Below, piece by piece: positions 9,076-17,197 of a DNA stretch of 64,000 bases (the first letter of the stretch is position 1; each line of letters starts with the position of its first letter). A program made the translations under genes and the position numbers. The DNA is from an uncultured SAR86 cluster bacterium (lineage in GTDB: Bacteria; Pseudomonadota; Gammaproteobacteria; Magnimaribacterales; AG-339-G14). A model generated the notes under the pieces. The model worked only from the letters and a program-made list of their open reading frames with translations, was not told the origin of the DNA and ran no database searches. The stretch lies in assembly GCA_902625415.1 (NCBI GenBank), contig CACOBG010000003.1, forward strand, positions 89,156-153,155, written 5' to 3'.

Positions 9076-9633
9076 ATGATTACTGAACTAGAAAATAGTT
9101 TCTTATATTTTTGTCAAACTGATGATGAAGAAAACTACTTTAAAAATGCTTTAATTTACTTATGTAAGAATGATAAAGAAGGTTCATTTGGAATTATAAT
9201 AAATAAGAAAGTAAAAATTAATTTAAAAGATTTTGCCTTACAACCCGATAAAGAACTTGAATCAATTCTTAATGCCGATAAGGTATTTTTAGGAGGTCCT
9301 GTTACCCCTTTTTCACCATTTGTTCTTCATAGTTTAGAAAAAAAATACGATGAAACTCATGCAATTACCACTGAAATCGGTATTTCTTCAAAGCCAGATA
9401 TAATCCAATCAATTCTCAATAAAAATTTTCCTGAAAAGTTTTTAGTTTCATTTGGATATACTGGATGGAGTTCTGGACAACTTGAAAAAGAAATCCAACA
9501 GGGTTCTTGGGTAATAATTCCTGCTAATGAGCAAATAATCTTTTCAACTAAGAGTGATAATAAAATTGAAGAGGCGAGTAAACTTGCGGGTTTTAATCTT
9601 AATTTAGTAAGTAGTAATTATGGCAAGGCTTAG
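9076..9633 (+). CDS. YqgE/AlgH family (UPF0301) protein
   Basis: Small cytoplasmic protein of unconfirmed function. The family pattern is visible in ALIYLCKNDKEGSFGIIINK near the N-terminus, VFLGGPVTPFSPFVLHS in the middle, and SFGYTGWSSGQLEKEIQQGSW, the most conserved block. The ORF track begins at 9007, but family members start about ten residues before the FLYFC segment. The Met at 9076 (MITELENSFLYF) therefore fits much better and avoids overlap with nadA. The stop overlaps the DsbD-like start by 14 bases. In many proteobacteria yqgE sits beside ruvX and pyrB; here pyrB is three genes away. Confidence 0.9.
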   Translation: MITELENSFLYFCQTDDEENYFKNALIYLCKNDKEGSFGIIINKKVKINLKDFALQPDKELESILNADKVFLGGPVTPFSPFVLHSLEKKYDETHAITTEIGISSKPDIIQSILNKNFPEKFLVSFGYTGWSSGQLEKEIQQGSWVIIPANEQIIFSTKSDNKIEEASKLAGFNLNLVSSNYGKA

Positions 9634-11632
9634 AATTCATCTAATCTTATTATTTCTATCATTAATTCTTTTAAGCTCTGAAGCTTTCTTAGAAAATAAA
9701 TACTTCGCCTCAAATTCGTCCTTTGAAGTCATCCCTGAAAAAAATGTAATTGCTAATGAAAGCGAAATCTTTTTAATTGTAAGATTTAATTTAGATAAGG
9801 ATTGGCATACCTATTGGATCAATCCTGGAGATTCGGGGGATCCTGCATCTTTCAATTGGGATCTTCCTGAGGGATTTAATATTTCTAAGCCAATTTGGCC
9901 TACTCCTGAGCTCATACCTTACCCACCTCTAACTACTTTTGGCTATACAGATGAACTTAAACTTCTCTTTAAACTGTCTCTTCCTGAACAATTTGACGCA
10001 ATCAATAAATTTTCTGTGATATCAAAATGGTTAGTATGTGCAGATGTTTGTATACCCCAAGAAGGGAAAGTTAACTTTGTACTTTCCAAAGGAAACAGTA
10101 ATGATTTTTCAATTCAAAACATTTTATTTGACGAAGTTAGATCATCTATTCCGCAATCAATAAAGCAAAAAGTAAGCTCTAAAATTGAAAGTGGAATACT
10201 TACCTTAAATTTAGGTGATTTTGGTTCTGATATAAAAGATGCTTATTTCTTTCCCTTTGAGGAAAACGTAATTGATTACTCGTTAAATCAAAAATTAGAA
10301 AAAAAATCTGATGAAATCAAGCTAAATATAAATCTTCTTGAAAGAAATAAAGCTGAAAGTTTGTCGGGCGGTGTTTTAAAAACAAATATGGGTGATTATA
10401 AAATTGAATTAGCTTCTGATTTTATCGCTACTGAATCAACTTTAAATCCTGAATTCATTTCTCTTTCAGCAGCAATTTTATTTTCCTTGATTGGTGGTCT
10501 TTTACTAAATTTAATGCCGTGCGTTTTTCCTGTAATCTCTTTGAAAATTCTAAATTTTGTCAATCATTCTGAAAATAAAACCCAAACTTCATTACATGGT
10601 TTTGCTTTTTCGTCTGGATCAATCTTAATGTTCGTTTTAATTGGCCTTTCCGTAGTTCTTTTGAAAGGGTTAGGTATGGATATTGGATGGGGATATCAAC
10701 TCCAGTCACCCTTAGTCGTAAGTTTATTAATTTTCCTCTTTATTTTCTTAGCCGGATTCTTTTTATTGAATGTTAATTTCTTAAATTCTTTGCTTAGTAT
10801 AGGTTCCTCTGGAGTTAGTACTCCTAGCTATATGAATTCTTTTGGTACTGGATTTTTAGCAGTAATTGTTGCTACCCCTTGTACTGCGCCATTTATGGGC
10901 TCTGCATTGGGTTTTGCTATCCTGCAGCCAGGCTTCTCATCATTTTTAATTTTTCTCTCTTTAGGAATTGGATTTGCTTTGCCTTATATTCTTTTATCAA
11001 TTTTTCCGAGCATGCTGTCCTTACTTCCAAAACCTGGAACTTGGATGGAAACTTTTAAGCAGTTTATGGCCTTTCCAATGATTCTTACTGCTTTATGGTT
11101 GGTATGGGTCTTAAGTAGCCAGATTGACTCTTTTCAGCTTGTTTTAGTACTTTTGGGGATTTCTTTAATCGTATTTTTTTATTGGTTAAACCAACTCAAA
11201 ATATCTTCTAAGATAGCATTGCAATTTAGAAATGTTATTTACCTATCAGTCTTAATTTCCTTATTCTTTACGTTACCAATACAAAAAGCTTCTTATCAGG
11301 AAGAAAGCAATATTTTTAGCGATGAAGAATTGGCAAAGAGGTTAGCAATTGGCCCAGTTTTTTTAAATTTCACAGCTGATTGGTGCATTACTTGCAAAGT
11401 GAATGAAAGAGTTGCTCTAAAGACTAAAGAAACTCTAAAGTTTTTTGAGAAAAAAAATATCTTCTATTTAGAAGCAGATTGGACAAATAAAAATGAATTG
11501 ATTGCAAAAAAACTTGCTAGTTTTGGAAGATCAAGCATCCCGCTTTATATTTATTATCCAGATGATAAAAGCGTACCAATTATTTTGCCGGAAATTTTAA
11601 CCGAATCGGTAATTCAAGATTACTTAAATTAA
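9620..11632 (+). CDS. DsbD/ScsB-like protein-disulfide reductase
   Basis: Carries electrons from cytoplasmic thioredoxin across the inner membrane to periplasmic thiol proteins. A signal peptide is followed by an N-terminal beta domain with WHTYWINPGDSGDPASF (ScsB-like) and the cysteine pair C140/C144 in WLVCADVCIP. About eight membrane segments follow, with the redox cysteines C301 in LMPCVFPV and C421 in ATPCTAPFMGSAL. A C-terminal thioredoxin domain has C589-I-T-C592 in FTADWCITCK. At 670 residues it is longer than E. coli DsbD (565), which fits the ScsB-type N-terminus. A natural partner is the CcmG/CcmH pair further along the window, but this link is inferred. Confidence 0.93.
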   Translation: MARLRIHLILLFLSLILLSSEAFLENKYFASNSSFEVIPEKNVIANESEIFLIVRFNLDKDWHTYWINPGDSGDPASFNWDLPEGFNISKPIWPTPELIPYPPLTTFGYTDELKLLFKLSLPEQFDAINKFSVISKWLVCADVCIPQEGKVNFVLSKGNSNDFSIQNILFDEVRSSIPQSIKQKVSSKIESGILTLNLGDFGSDIKDAYFFPFEENVIDYSLNQKLEKKSDEIKLNINLLERNKAESLSGGVLKTNMGDYKIELASDFIATESTLNPEFISLSAAILFSLIGGLLLNLMPCVFPVISLKILNFVNHSENKTQTSLHGFAFSSGSILMFVLIGLSVVLLKGLGMDIGWGYQLQSPLVVSLLIFLFIFLAGFFLLNVNFLNSLLSIGSSGVSTPSYMNSFGTGFLAVIVATPCTAPFMGSALGFAILQPGFSSFLIFLSLGIGFALPYILLSIFPSMLSLLPKPGTWMETFKQFMAFPMILTALWLVWVLSSQIDSFQLVLVLLGISLIVFFYWLNQLKISSKIALQFRNVIYLSVLISLFFTLPIQKASYQEESNIFSDEELAKRLAIGPVFLNFTADWCITCKVNERVALKTKETLKFFEKKNIFYLEADWTNKNELIAKKLASFGRSSIPLYIYYPDDKSVPIILPEILTESVIQDYLN

Positions 11633-11633
11633 G

Positions 11634-12149
11634 TTAGGCAACTATATATTCCTGCCAATCGGTTTCTATTTTTTTTGTTCCTATAGATTCTTGACCTTTT
11701 ATAAGGTCTCTCAAAGAAGGTGTTTTTACTTCTGGAGAAGGATCAATTATTTTATCCGCCTTTGATAAATTACAAGATTTACAACAGGTGGTTACATTTA
11801 ACCAATTGGTTTCTCCACCCTTACTTTTTGGAATTATATGATCAATTGTTAAGTCTTTTTTTTCAAAAACATTTTTACAGTATTGGCAGGTAAACATATC
11901 TCTCAAAAATACATTAGATCTTGAAAACTTAACTTTTTTTGAAAACTTGTAATACTTTCTAAGCATGACAATACTCGGTACTTTGAAAGATTGTGATGGT
12001 GATCTTACTTCCCAATCATCATGCTCTTTAATAACAATAACATTTCTAGTGAAAACTAATTTGACAGCAGTTTTCCAATCTACTGCCGATAATGGAAAAT
12101 AACTTAGAGGTTTTCCGTTTCCATTGAGTATCAAACAATCACTAGACAT
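11634..12149 (-). CDS. HNH endonuclease family protein
   Basis: A 171-residue stand-alone HNH nuclease. The zinc-finger pairs are C88/C91 (CQYC) and C123/C126 (CKSC), flanking the HNH core D103-H104 and N118 in TIDHIIPKSKGGETNWLNV. The N-terminal ~80 residues (LILNGNGKPLSYFPLSAVDW and SIVMLRKYYKF) match a widespread single-gene bacterial family found in non-mobile contexts. It sits convergent to the DsbD-like gene, with one base between stops. No intron, phage or restriction-methylase gene accompanies it, so I do not treat it as mobile. Its biological role is unknown. Confidence 0.9.
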   Translation of the reverse strand: MSSDCLILNGNGKPLSYFPLSAVDWKTAVKLVFTRNVIVIKEHDDWEVRSPSQSFKVPSIVMLRKYYKFSKKVKFSRSNVFLRDMFTCQYCKNVFEKKDLTIDHIIPKSKGGETNWLNVTTCCKSCNLSKADKIIDPSPEVKTPSLRDLIKGQESIGTKKIETDWQEYIVA

Positions 12150-12223
12150 AAATTCATCATACTAGAATTTTAAAAAATTATTAATTCCATAAAATAAATA
12201 ATTTAATGCTAGAATGGCTCGCC

Positions 12224-13231
12224 ATGGAGTTCCTAGGAAGCCACATTCTCTCCATAGATCAGTTTGAAAGAACTGACATAGAAAAAATATTTACAACCTC
12301 TGACGCTCTAGTTCCTTATGCAAATAGGGAAAGAATTACTCGTGTACTTCAAGGTGCGATTCTTTCAAATATGTTTTTTGAACCAAGTACCAGAACCAGA
12401 ATAAGTTTTGGGAGTGCTTTTAATATTCTAGGTGGAGAAGTAAGAGAGACTACAGGAATAGAAGCAACTTCATTGGCTAAAGGTGAATCTCTTTATGACA
12501 CTTCAAGAGTTTTAAGTGGCTACAGCGACATAATTGTCATGCGGCATCATGAGGCGGGATCAGTAAATGAATTTGCAGAAGCTTCTAGGGTTCCTGTTAT
12601 AAATGGAGGTGATGGTGACAATGAGCATCCGAGTCAGGCTTTGTTGGATCTCTATACAATAAAAAAAGAGCTAGAATCAAAGAATAAATCCATTGATGGT
12701 TTGAGAATTGCTCTGATAGGTGATCTGAAATATGGAAGAGCTGTACATTCTTTATGTAAGGTTCTTTGCCTATATAAAAATGTAACCATCAACTTAATTT
12801 CTCCAAAAAAATTAAAACTTCCTTCCTCTATTAAAGAAACTTTTAAGGAATCGTCTGTAAGTTTTTTTGAAACAGATGACATCACAAAAGGAATTTCTGA
12901 CGTCGATATTATATATATGACTCGAATTCAAGAAGAAAGATTTTCTAGTAAATTTGAGTCTGGAAAGTACAAAGGACTCATGTCTTTAAACCAAGAAATT
13001 TATACTAAAAACTGTGAACCTAATACCATAATCATGCACCCTCTTCCCCGCGATTCTCGTCCAGATGCAAACGAATTAGATCCTGATCTCAATCAGAATC
13101 CTAATCTTGCTATATACAGACAAACTGATAATGGTCTTTTAATTAGAATGGCGCTCTTTTCTTTAGTCTTAGGAGTTCAAAACAAAATTGAAGAGTCTAC
13201 TTCCAATGTAGCTTGGTTCTCTAATAAGTAA
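12224..13231 (+). CDS. pyrB: aspartate carbamoyltransferase catalytic subunit
   Basis: Forms carbamoyl-aspartate, the committed step of pyrimidine synthesis. The carbamoyl-phosphate loop FFEPSTRTRISFGSAF, the LAKGESLYDTSRVLSGYSD segment, GGDGDNEHPSQALLDL and the C-terminal HPLPRDSRPDANELD are all present. The start is set at 12224 (MEFLGSHILSIDQF), because relatives begin exactly there; the track start at 12206 adds six unrelated residues. No pyrI regulatory subunit or pyrC-like partner is adjacent. The C-terminus NLAIYRQTDNGLLIRMALF belongs to the longer gammaproteobacterial variant rather than the E. coli type. Confidence 0.95.
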   Translation: MEFLGSHILSIDQFERTDIEKIFTTSDALVPYANRERITRVLQGAILSNMFFEPSTRTRISFGSAFNILGGEVRETTGIEATSLAKGESLYDTSRVLSGYSDIIVMRHHEAGSVNEFAEASRVPVINGGDGDNEHPSQALLDLYTIKKELESKNKSIDGLRIALIGDLKYGRAVHSLCKVLCLYKNVTINLISPKKLKLPSSIKETFKESSVSFFETDDITKGISDVDIIYMTRIQEERFSSKFESGKYKGLMSLNQEIYTKNCEPNTIIMHPLPRDSRPDANELDPDLNQNPNLAIYRQTDNGLLIRMALFSLVLGVQNKIEESTSNVAWFSNK

Positions 13232-13234
13232 GCT

Positions 13235-14497
13235 TTAATTAACCGCTAAAATATCTTGTAAGTTGGTCGTGTATCGAGGAGATTGTAATTCTCTTTTCAT
13301 TGACCATTCTTTTTTAATTCCTTGTGCAAGAAAACTCACAGGTCCTAAATTACTTTGGTTAATTTGATCGACTAAGCTCATCATCTTAAAGTCTCTGGTA
13401 TTTCTATCTTTTTGTTTGAACAAGTCTAGTTGATATACAGTTTCATCAAAAAAATCACTCAACATAATGCCAGCTTTATTGTAGTTAAAGTCTTTTCGAT
13501 ATAAGTCCTTTAGTAGAAGCTTTGCAGACTTAATCAAGTCTCTTGTATCGTTAGTTGGATATAAAAGAGAAGTTGATCTAATTTCCCTATGCTGGACATC
13601 TTGTTTTCTAAAAGGATTGGTTCTAATGAAGACAGAAATAATCTTGCAAGCCTTCCCTTCTTTTCTTAATTTTTCAGCTGCTCGGGCTGCATAATCACTG
13701 ACTGCTTCCTCTAAAAAATCTAATTCTGTGACACGTTTTCCAAAAGTCCGACTGACTACTATTTGTTTTTTTGGTGCAGGTGCATTATCCAAGGGAATAC
13801 AAGTCTCTCCTCTTAACTCTCTAATGGTGTTAACCAACATAATACTGAATTGTTTTCGTACTTGTCCTATATCCATTTGACTTAGATTAAATGCAGTTGA
13901 AACTCTTTGGGAAAGAAGACGCTTGTTCAATCTCCGCCCTACTCCCCATATTTCATTTACCGGCATTAGTTTCATGAGTTTTGTTCGTTTATGTAATGCA
14001 GTGACGTCTAGTACTCCTTGAGTAGTTGGATAACGCTTAGCGCCATAACTTGCAACCTTAGCCAAGGTCTTGGTGGGACCTATGCCAACACGAACTGGCA
14101 TTCCGGTATACTGCATAATTTTTTTTTGACAGACTCTACCGAACTCTTCTAAGTCCATGCAATTGGCTATACCGGTTAAATCAAGAAATGCTTCATCAAT
14201 ACTATAAATTTCTACTTTAGGAGCAAGCTCTTCTAAAATACTCATAATTCGAGATGAAATATCGCCATACAGCTCATAATTAGATGAGAATGCAATTCCA
14301 CCTTTTTGCTTGAATATTTTTTCGATTTTAAACCAAGGATCACACATCTTGATTCCAAGGCCTTTTGCTTCCTTAGTTAAGGCAACGACGCAACCATCAT
14401 TATTTGATAAAACAACTACTGGTTTTGTTCTAAGATCTGGTCTGAAAACTCTTTCACATGAAGCATAAAAACTATTGCAGTCTACTAAAGCAAACAT
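13235..14497 (-). CDS. umuC: DNA polymerase V catalytic subunit UmuC
   Basis: Y-family translesion DNA polymerase. The 420-residue length equals E. coli UmuC (422). The N-terminal metal-binding motif is FALVDCNSFYASCERVF, the palm motif is YSIDEAFLDLTG, and the helix-hairpin region includes MPVNEIWGVGRRLNKRL. The C-terminal UmuC-specific part has KKQIVVSRTFGKRVTELD and AGIMLSDFFDET. It follows umuD with one base between, so both share the LexA-controlled promoter. Codon use and base composition look like those of the neighbours; no plasmid-like features are present. Confidence 0.97.
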   Translation of the reverse strand: MFALVDCNSFYASCERVFRPDLRTKPVVVLSNNDGCVVALTKEAKGLGIKMCDPWFKIEKIFKQKGGIAFSSNYELYGDISSRIMSILEELAPKVEIYSIDEAFLDLTGIANCMDLEEFGRVCQKKIMQYTGMPVRVGIGPTKTLAKVASYGAKRYPTTQGVLDVTALHKRTKLMKLMPVNEIWGVGRRLNKRLLSQRVSTAFNLSQMDIGQVRKQFSIMLVNTIRELRGETCIPLDNAPAPKKQIVVSRTFGKRVTELDFLEEAVSDYAARAAEKLRKEGKACKIISVFIRTNPFRKQDVQHREIRSTSLLYPTNDTRDLIKSAKLLLKDLYRKDFNYNKAGIMLSDFFDETVYQLDLFKQKDRNTRDFKMMSLVDQINQSNLGPVSFLAQGIKKEWSMKRELQSPRYTTNLQDILAVN

Positions 14498-14498
14498 C

Positions 14499-14924
14499 TT
14501 AAAACTGATTTATTGCTGCAGTAACAACTCCCATTATGTCTAGCTCTTCTCCGTTCTTTAAAAAAATTGGCGGGTATTTAATGTTCTCCGACAATAAACC
14601 CAACTTAGGTGTTAACTGAAGACGCTTACAAGCATAAGCGCCATCGATGGAAGCGATAACAATATCACCATGTTTGGCTTCTAGACTCCTATCAACTATA
14701 AGTATTGCACCATTATTGATTCCTGCATTTAACATGGAATCTCCATTTGCTCTGACAAGATAAGTAGCAGCTGGAGCTTTTATTAAAAGTTGATGTAAAT
14801 CAATTGATTTTTCTATGTAGTCATCTGCAGGACTTGGCCAACCTACTTGAACGTACTCAGAAAACAAAGGTGTTTCTGAGTTTCTGTCAGAGTCTGCAAT
14901 CTGCCCTAAATGTTTTAAATTCAT
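14499..14924 (-). CDS. umuD: UmuD, self-cleaving DNA polymerase V subunit
   Basis: LexA-like S24 peptidase, cut in a RecA-dependent way to UmuD' that activates UmuC. The catalytic serine lies in ANGDSMLNAGI and the lysine in AYACKRLQL. The region around the cleavage site is EYVQVGWPSPADDYIEKSID, so the predicted scissile bond is Val27-Gly28 instead of the Cys-Gly of E. coli UmuD. Length is 141 residues. The promoter carries a perfect LexA box about 25 bases before the ATG. There is no clear Shine-Dalgarno sequence. Confidence 0.96.
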   Translation of the reverse strand: MNLKHLGQIADSDRNSETPLFSEYVQVGWPSPADDYIEKSIDLHQLLIKAPAATYLVRANGDSMLNAGINNGAILIVDRSLEAKHGDIVIASIDGAYACKRLQLTPKLGLLSENIKYPPIFLKNGEELDIMGVVTAAINQF

Positions 14925-14947
14925 AAATATTAAGGTTAAATAATTAA

Positions 14948-14967
14948 TACTGTATATATATACAGTA
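14948..14967 (-). promoter_or_regulatory. LexA (SOS) box of umuDC
   Basis: The sequence TACTGTATATATATACAGTA is a 20-base perfect palindrome identical to the idealised enterobacterial LexA consensus (CTGT-N8-ACAG core at 14950-14965). It ends 23 bases upstream of the umuD ATG. On the umuD strand a TATTAAT -10-like element follows immediately, so a bound repressor would overlap the promoter. LexA itself is not in this window. Confidence 0.95.
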
Positions 14968-15002
14968 TATTTACATTAGGAGAAAATGCAACTGGAATTT
15001 TA

Positions 15003-15518
15003 TTAGATAATTTTAGCTATCTTGACTGCGAAAGCTGAGCCGCCGCCTACTATTTTAGTCCAGATATTAATGAAAATACCTGGAGTTAAATTCTTCTTTT
15101 CAGCCGATTCAAGTTTATGATCAATTTCGTCATCCTGACATGACTGCAGAAGATCTATTAACTCTTGATTGGGATTTGGCTGAGCTCGAAGATATTCGAG
15201 TTGTTCTTCGTAGTGCTCTTCCACAAAAGCTTCAACAGCTTCTATAGTAGCAAAGACAATTTTTGGACCAAATAGCGTAGGAAGAAAACCGAGTAAAAAG
15301 CCAGCAACTTTCCACAACCAAACTAATTTGCTTCTATCTTCTTTTGGAAGCACTGCCTCAATCTTTTGAAGATGGGATTCTTCAGTTATTAAATGCCTTT
15401 TGGAAAAATTGACCAATTCAGGATCCCTGGCAATTTTAAGAATTCCTCTGTAAATATAAACAGCTCCTACCTCACCAGCGTGATCTGATCTTAAAAAGGC
15501 TTTTAATAAATTATCCAT
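15003..15518 (-). CDS. coq7: 5-demethoxyubiquinol hydroxylase (Coq7/CAT5 family)
   Basis: Membrane-associated di-iron monooxygenase that adds the penultimate oxygen in ubiquinone synthesis. The iron ligands appear in two E-x-x-H-containing helical repeats: LRSDHAGEVGAVYIYRG, TEESHLQKIE, VEEHYEEQLEYL and QDDEIDHKLESAEK. A hydrophobic hairpin (WKVAGFLLGFLPTLFGPKIVFATIEAVEAF) sits between them. At 171 residues it is the short bacterial form. It follows the umuDC promoter region tail to head on the same strand, and is more likely independent of it. The assignment is secure from the metal motifs. Confidence 0.95.
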   Translation of the reverse strand: MDNLLKAFLRSDHAGEVGAVYIYRGILKIARDPELVNFSKRHLITEESHLQKIEAVLPKEDRSKLVWLWKVAGFLLGFLPTLFGPKIVFATIEAVEAFVEEHYEEQLEYLRAQPNPNQELIDLLQSCQDDEIDHKLESAEKKNLTPGIFINIWTKIVGGGSAFAVKIAKII

Positions 15519-15560
15519 TAGAGAAAAATACCTAGAAACTTAGTTATAAAAAAATATCTT

Positions 15561-15824
15561 TTAAGCAACTTTAGCTTTTTTATATTCTCTGTAGTTATTA
15601 ACTATTCCGACATAATTAATATAAGCCCATATTGGCATGAAGGCTAATAACCACCAAAGTTGAGTAGCGATTAGTAAGTAAACTCCCGGAATAAAACCAA
15701 TAGTACCAATAATAAAGCCGTAAAAACGAGTTTTTGCGTTGATACTGGTTAGCAAATAAACACAAACGAAAGCAAAAATTTGATCAAAAATTTGTGCAGA
15801 ATTGAAAATATTGATTTCAAACAT
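15561..15824 (-). CDS. small inner-membrane protein, function unknown
   Basis: An 87-residue hydrophobic protein with about three predicted membrane segments (IFDQIFAFVCVYLLTSI, FYGFIIGTIGFIPGVYLLI and WWLLAFMPIWAYINYVGIV) and a basic tail NNYREYKKAKVA. I do not recognise a family, although aromatic W-W and Y-I-N-Y-x-G-I-x-N-x-x-R patterns recall small PnuC-like or SWEET-like half proteins. A GAGG ribosome-binding site lies before the ATG (tctgaggttaatATG), which supports that it is translated. It lies between tRNA-Val and coq7 on the same strand. Confidence 0.75.
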   Translation of the reverse strand: MFEINIFNSAQIFDQIFAFVCVYLLTSINAKTRFYGFIIGTIGFIPGVYLLIATQLWWLLAFMPIWAYINYVGIVNNYREYKKAKVA

Positions 15825-15840
15825 ATTAACCTCAGAAATT

Positions 15841-15917
15841 TGGTAGACACGCCCGGATTCGAACCGGGGACCCCTACCATGTCAAGGTAGTACTCTAACC
15901 AACTGAGCTACGTGTCT
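15841..15917 (-). tRNA. tRNA-Val (anticodon GAC)
   Basis: On the (-) strand the 77-base gene folds as a complete cloverleaf. The acceptor stem is AGACACG/CGTGTCT with encoded CCA, the D arm contains AGCTCAGTTGGTTAGAG, and the anticodon stem is CTACC/GGTAG around loop TTGACAT. The T arm has GGTTCGAATCC. Anticodon GAC reads valine GUC/GUU codons. The first ten bases also encode the last codons and stop of the upstream msrAB-type gene. Confidence 0.97.
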
Positions 15918-17176
15918 AAATTCGGAACGAATTCTAACACAGTCGCATTGATACAATACCTTGGTTTGCCATTTGGACCGTCGTTGAATACGTGTCCTAA
16001 GTGAATGCCTGATGATTTAGATCTTATCTCAACACGAACCATGCCATAACTATAATCCATATGTTCAGTTACAGAATCCTCAATCGCTTCAGTAAAAGAA
16101 AGCCACCCTGTTTTAGAATTAAATCTGTGTTTGGTATCAAAAAGCGGAGCTCCACTTAATTTGTCAACAAATACTCCTTCGGGAGTATTTTTAAATAATT
16201 CATATTCTTTGCAATACGTGGGATCTGTACCTTGATTAAACGCTACATTGTAAGCTTCAGTTTTGCCGAGTTTGAATTTCCCTAGAAGCTCATAAAATTT
16301 ATCTTTAGCAAGGTATCCCTGGTGAGCAGAAATTTCTTTACCGTTTTCTAAAAAATAGATTGTTGGTGTAGCCCAGGTAGGAGTTTTTAAATCTAAGCCG
16401 TCTAATTCATTTGATGTTCGAAAAAATAACTCAATGGATCCTTTATAGCTATTTAAGACTTCTTTTCTTAGTTTGAAGCAGTAAGGACAGCCTTCAGCAT
16501 CAAGAATAAGTACTTTTTTGCCGGATGCTAAATTTTTATTATCTACAAAATCCTCAGTTTCTTTAGAAAAAATAATGCCTGTTGAATTATCTGGACAATA
16601 CCCATTAGGATTTTTTACTAAATAATCTTGGTGATAATCTTCTGCCAAATAAAAATTTGTATACTTTTTGATGTCTGTTGAAATTGGTCCGTAACCTTTT
16701 TTACTTAATAACTTCTGATAATTATCTCTAACTCCTTCAGAGATACTTATTTCGTCAATCGTATTAGCGAGAATCAAGGAGCGATATTGAGTCCCTATGT
16801 CGTTTCCTTGTCTGTTAATTTGGGTTGGGTCATGCATTTCAAAGAAAATCTTTACAAGACTTTCGAAGTCAGTTTGATTACTGTTATAAGTTACTCTAAC
16901 TACTTCAGCAAAATTATTTGGGTTGAACCTATTTTCTCTTTTGATTATTTCTTTGTAAACAGGCTTAATATTTTTTCCATCAGCATAGCCTGACTCAACA
17001 TTTACAACTCCGTAACTTTCCTGAAATTTTTTTTCAACACTCCAAAAACAACCCGCTCCAAAAATGATTGTTTTCAGGTGATTTGTTGAGTTCTCCGCAA
17101 ACAAGTTTGTATTTAAAAAAGAGATACAAAATAAACTAAAAATAAATTTATAAGAAAATGATGATATTTTGTTCAT
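15908..17176 (-). CDS. exported MsrA-thioredoxin-MsrB methionine sulfoxide reductase fusion
   Basis: Repairs both stereoisomers of methionine sulfoxide in exported proteins. After a signal peptide ending near NLFA, the MsrA domain has the catalytic C43 in GAGCFWSVEKKF, with YRSLIL and YHQDYL later. A thioredoxin-fold domain follows with C230-P-Y-C233 and the cis-proline motif WATPTIYF. The C-terminal MsrB domain has SGAPLFDTKHRF, HLGHVFNDGP and the catalytic C408 in RYCINA. It lacks the CxxC zinc ligands (GVFVDKLSGAP). The order differs from Neisseria PilB, where the redox domain is N-terminal. The stop codon TAG lies inside tRNA-Val. DsbD-like reductase is a plausible electron source. Confidence 0.93.
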   Translation of the reverse strand: MNKISSFSYKFIFSLFCISFLNTNLFAENSTNHLKTIIFGAGCFWSVEKKFQESYGVVNVESGYADGKNIKPVYKEIIKRENRFNPNNFAEVVRVTYNSNQTDFESLVKIFFEMHDPTQINRQGNDIGTQYRSLILANTIDEISISEGVRDNYQKLLSKKGYGPISTDIKKYTNFYLAEDYHQDYLVKNPNGYCPDNSTGIIFSKETEDFVDNKNLASGKKVLILDAEGCPYCFKLRKEVLNSYKGSIELFFRTSNELDGLDLKTPTWATPTIYFLENGKEISAHQGYLAKDKFYELLGKFKLGKTEAYNVAFNQGTDPTYCKEYELFKNTPEGVFVDKLSGAPLFDTKHRFNSKTGWLSFTEAIEDSVTEHMDYSYGMVRVEIRSKSSGIHLGHVFNDGPNGKPRYCINATVLEFVPNLDT

Positions 17177-17197
17177 ATATAAATATTATCCCATTAG

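Noticed and set aside
11634-12149. HNH endonuclease as part of a homing element or restriction system
   Set aside because: No intron, intein, methylase or inverted repeats around it, and the protein matches a stand-alone chromosomal family.
13235-14967. umuDC as plasmid- or phage-derived block
   Set aside because: No integrase, repeats or composition shift; flanked by core genes pyrB and coq7.
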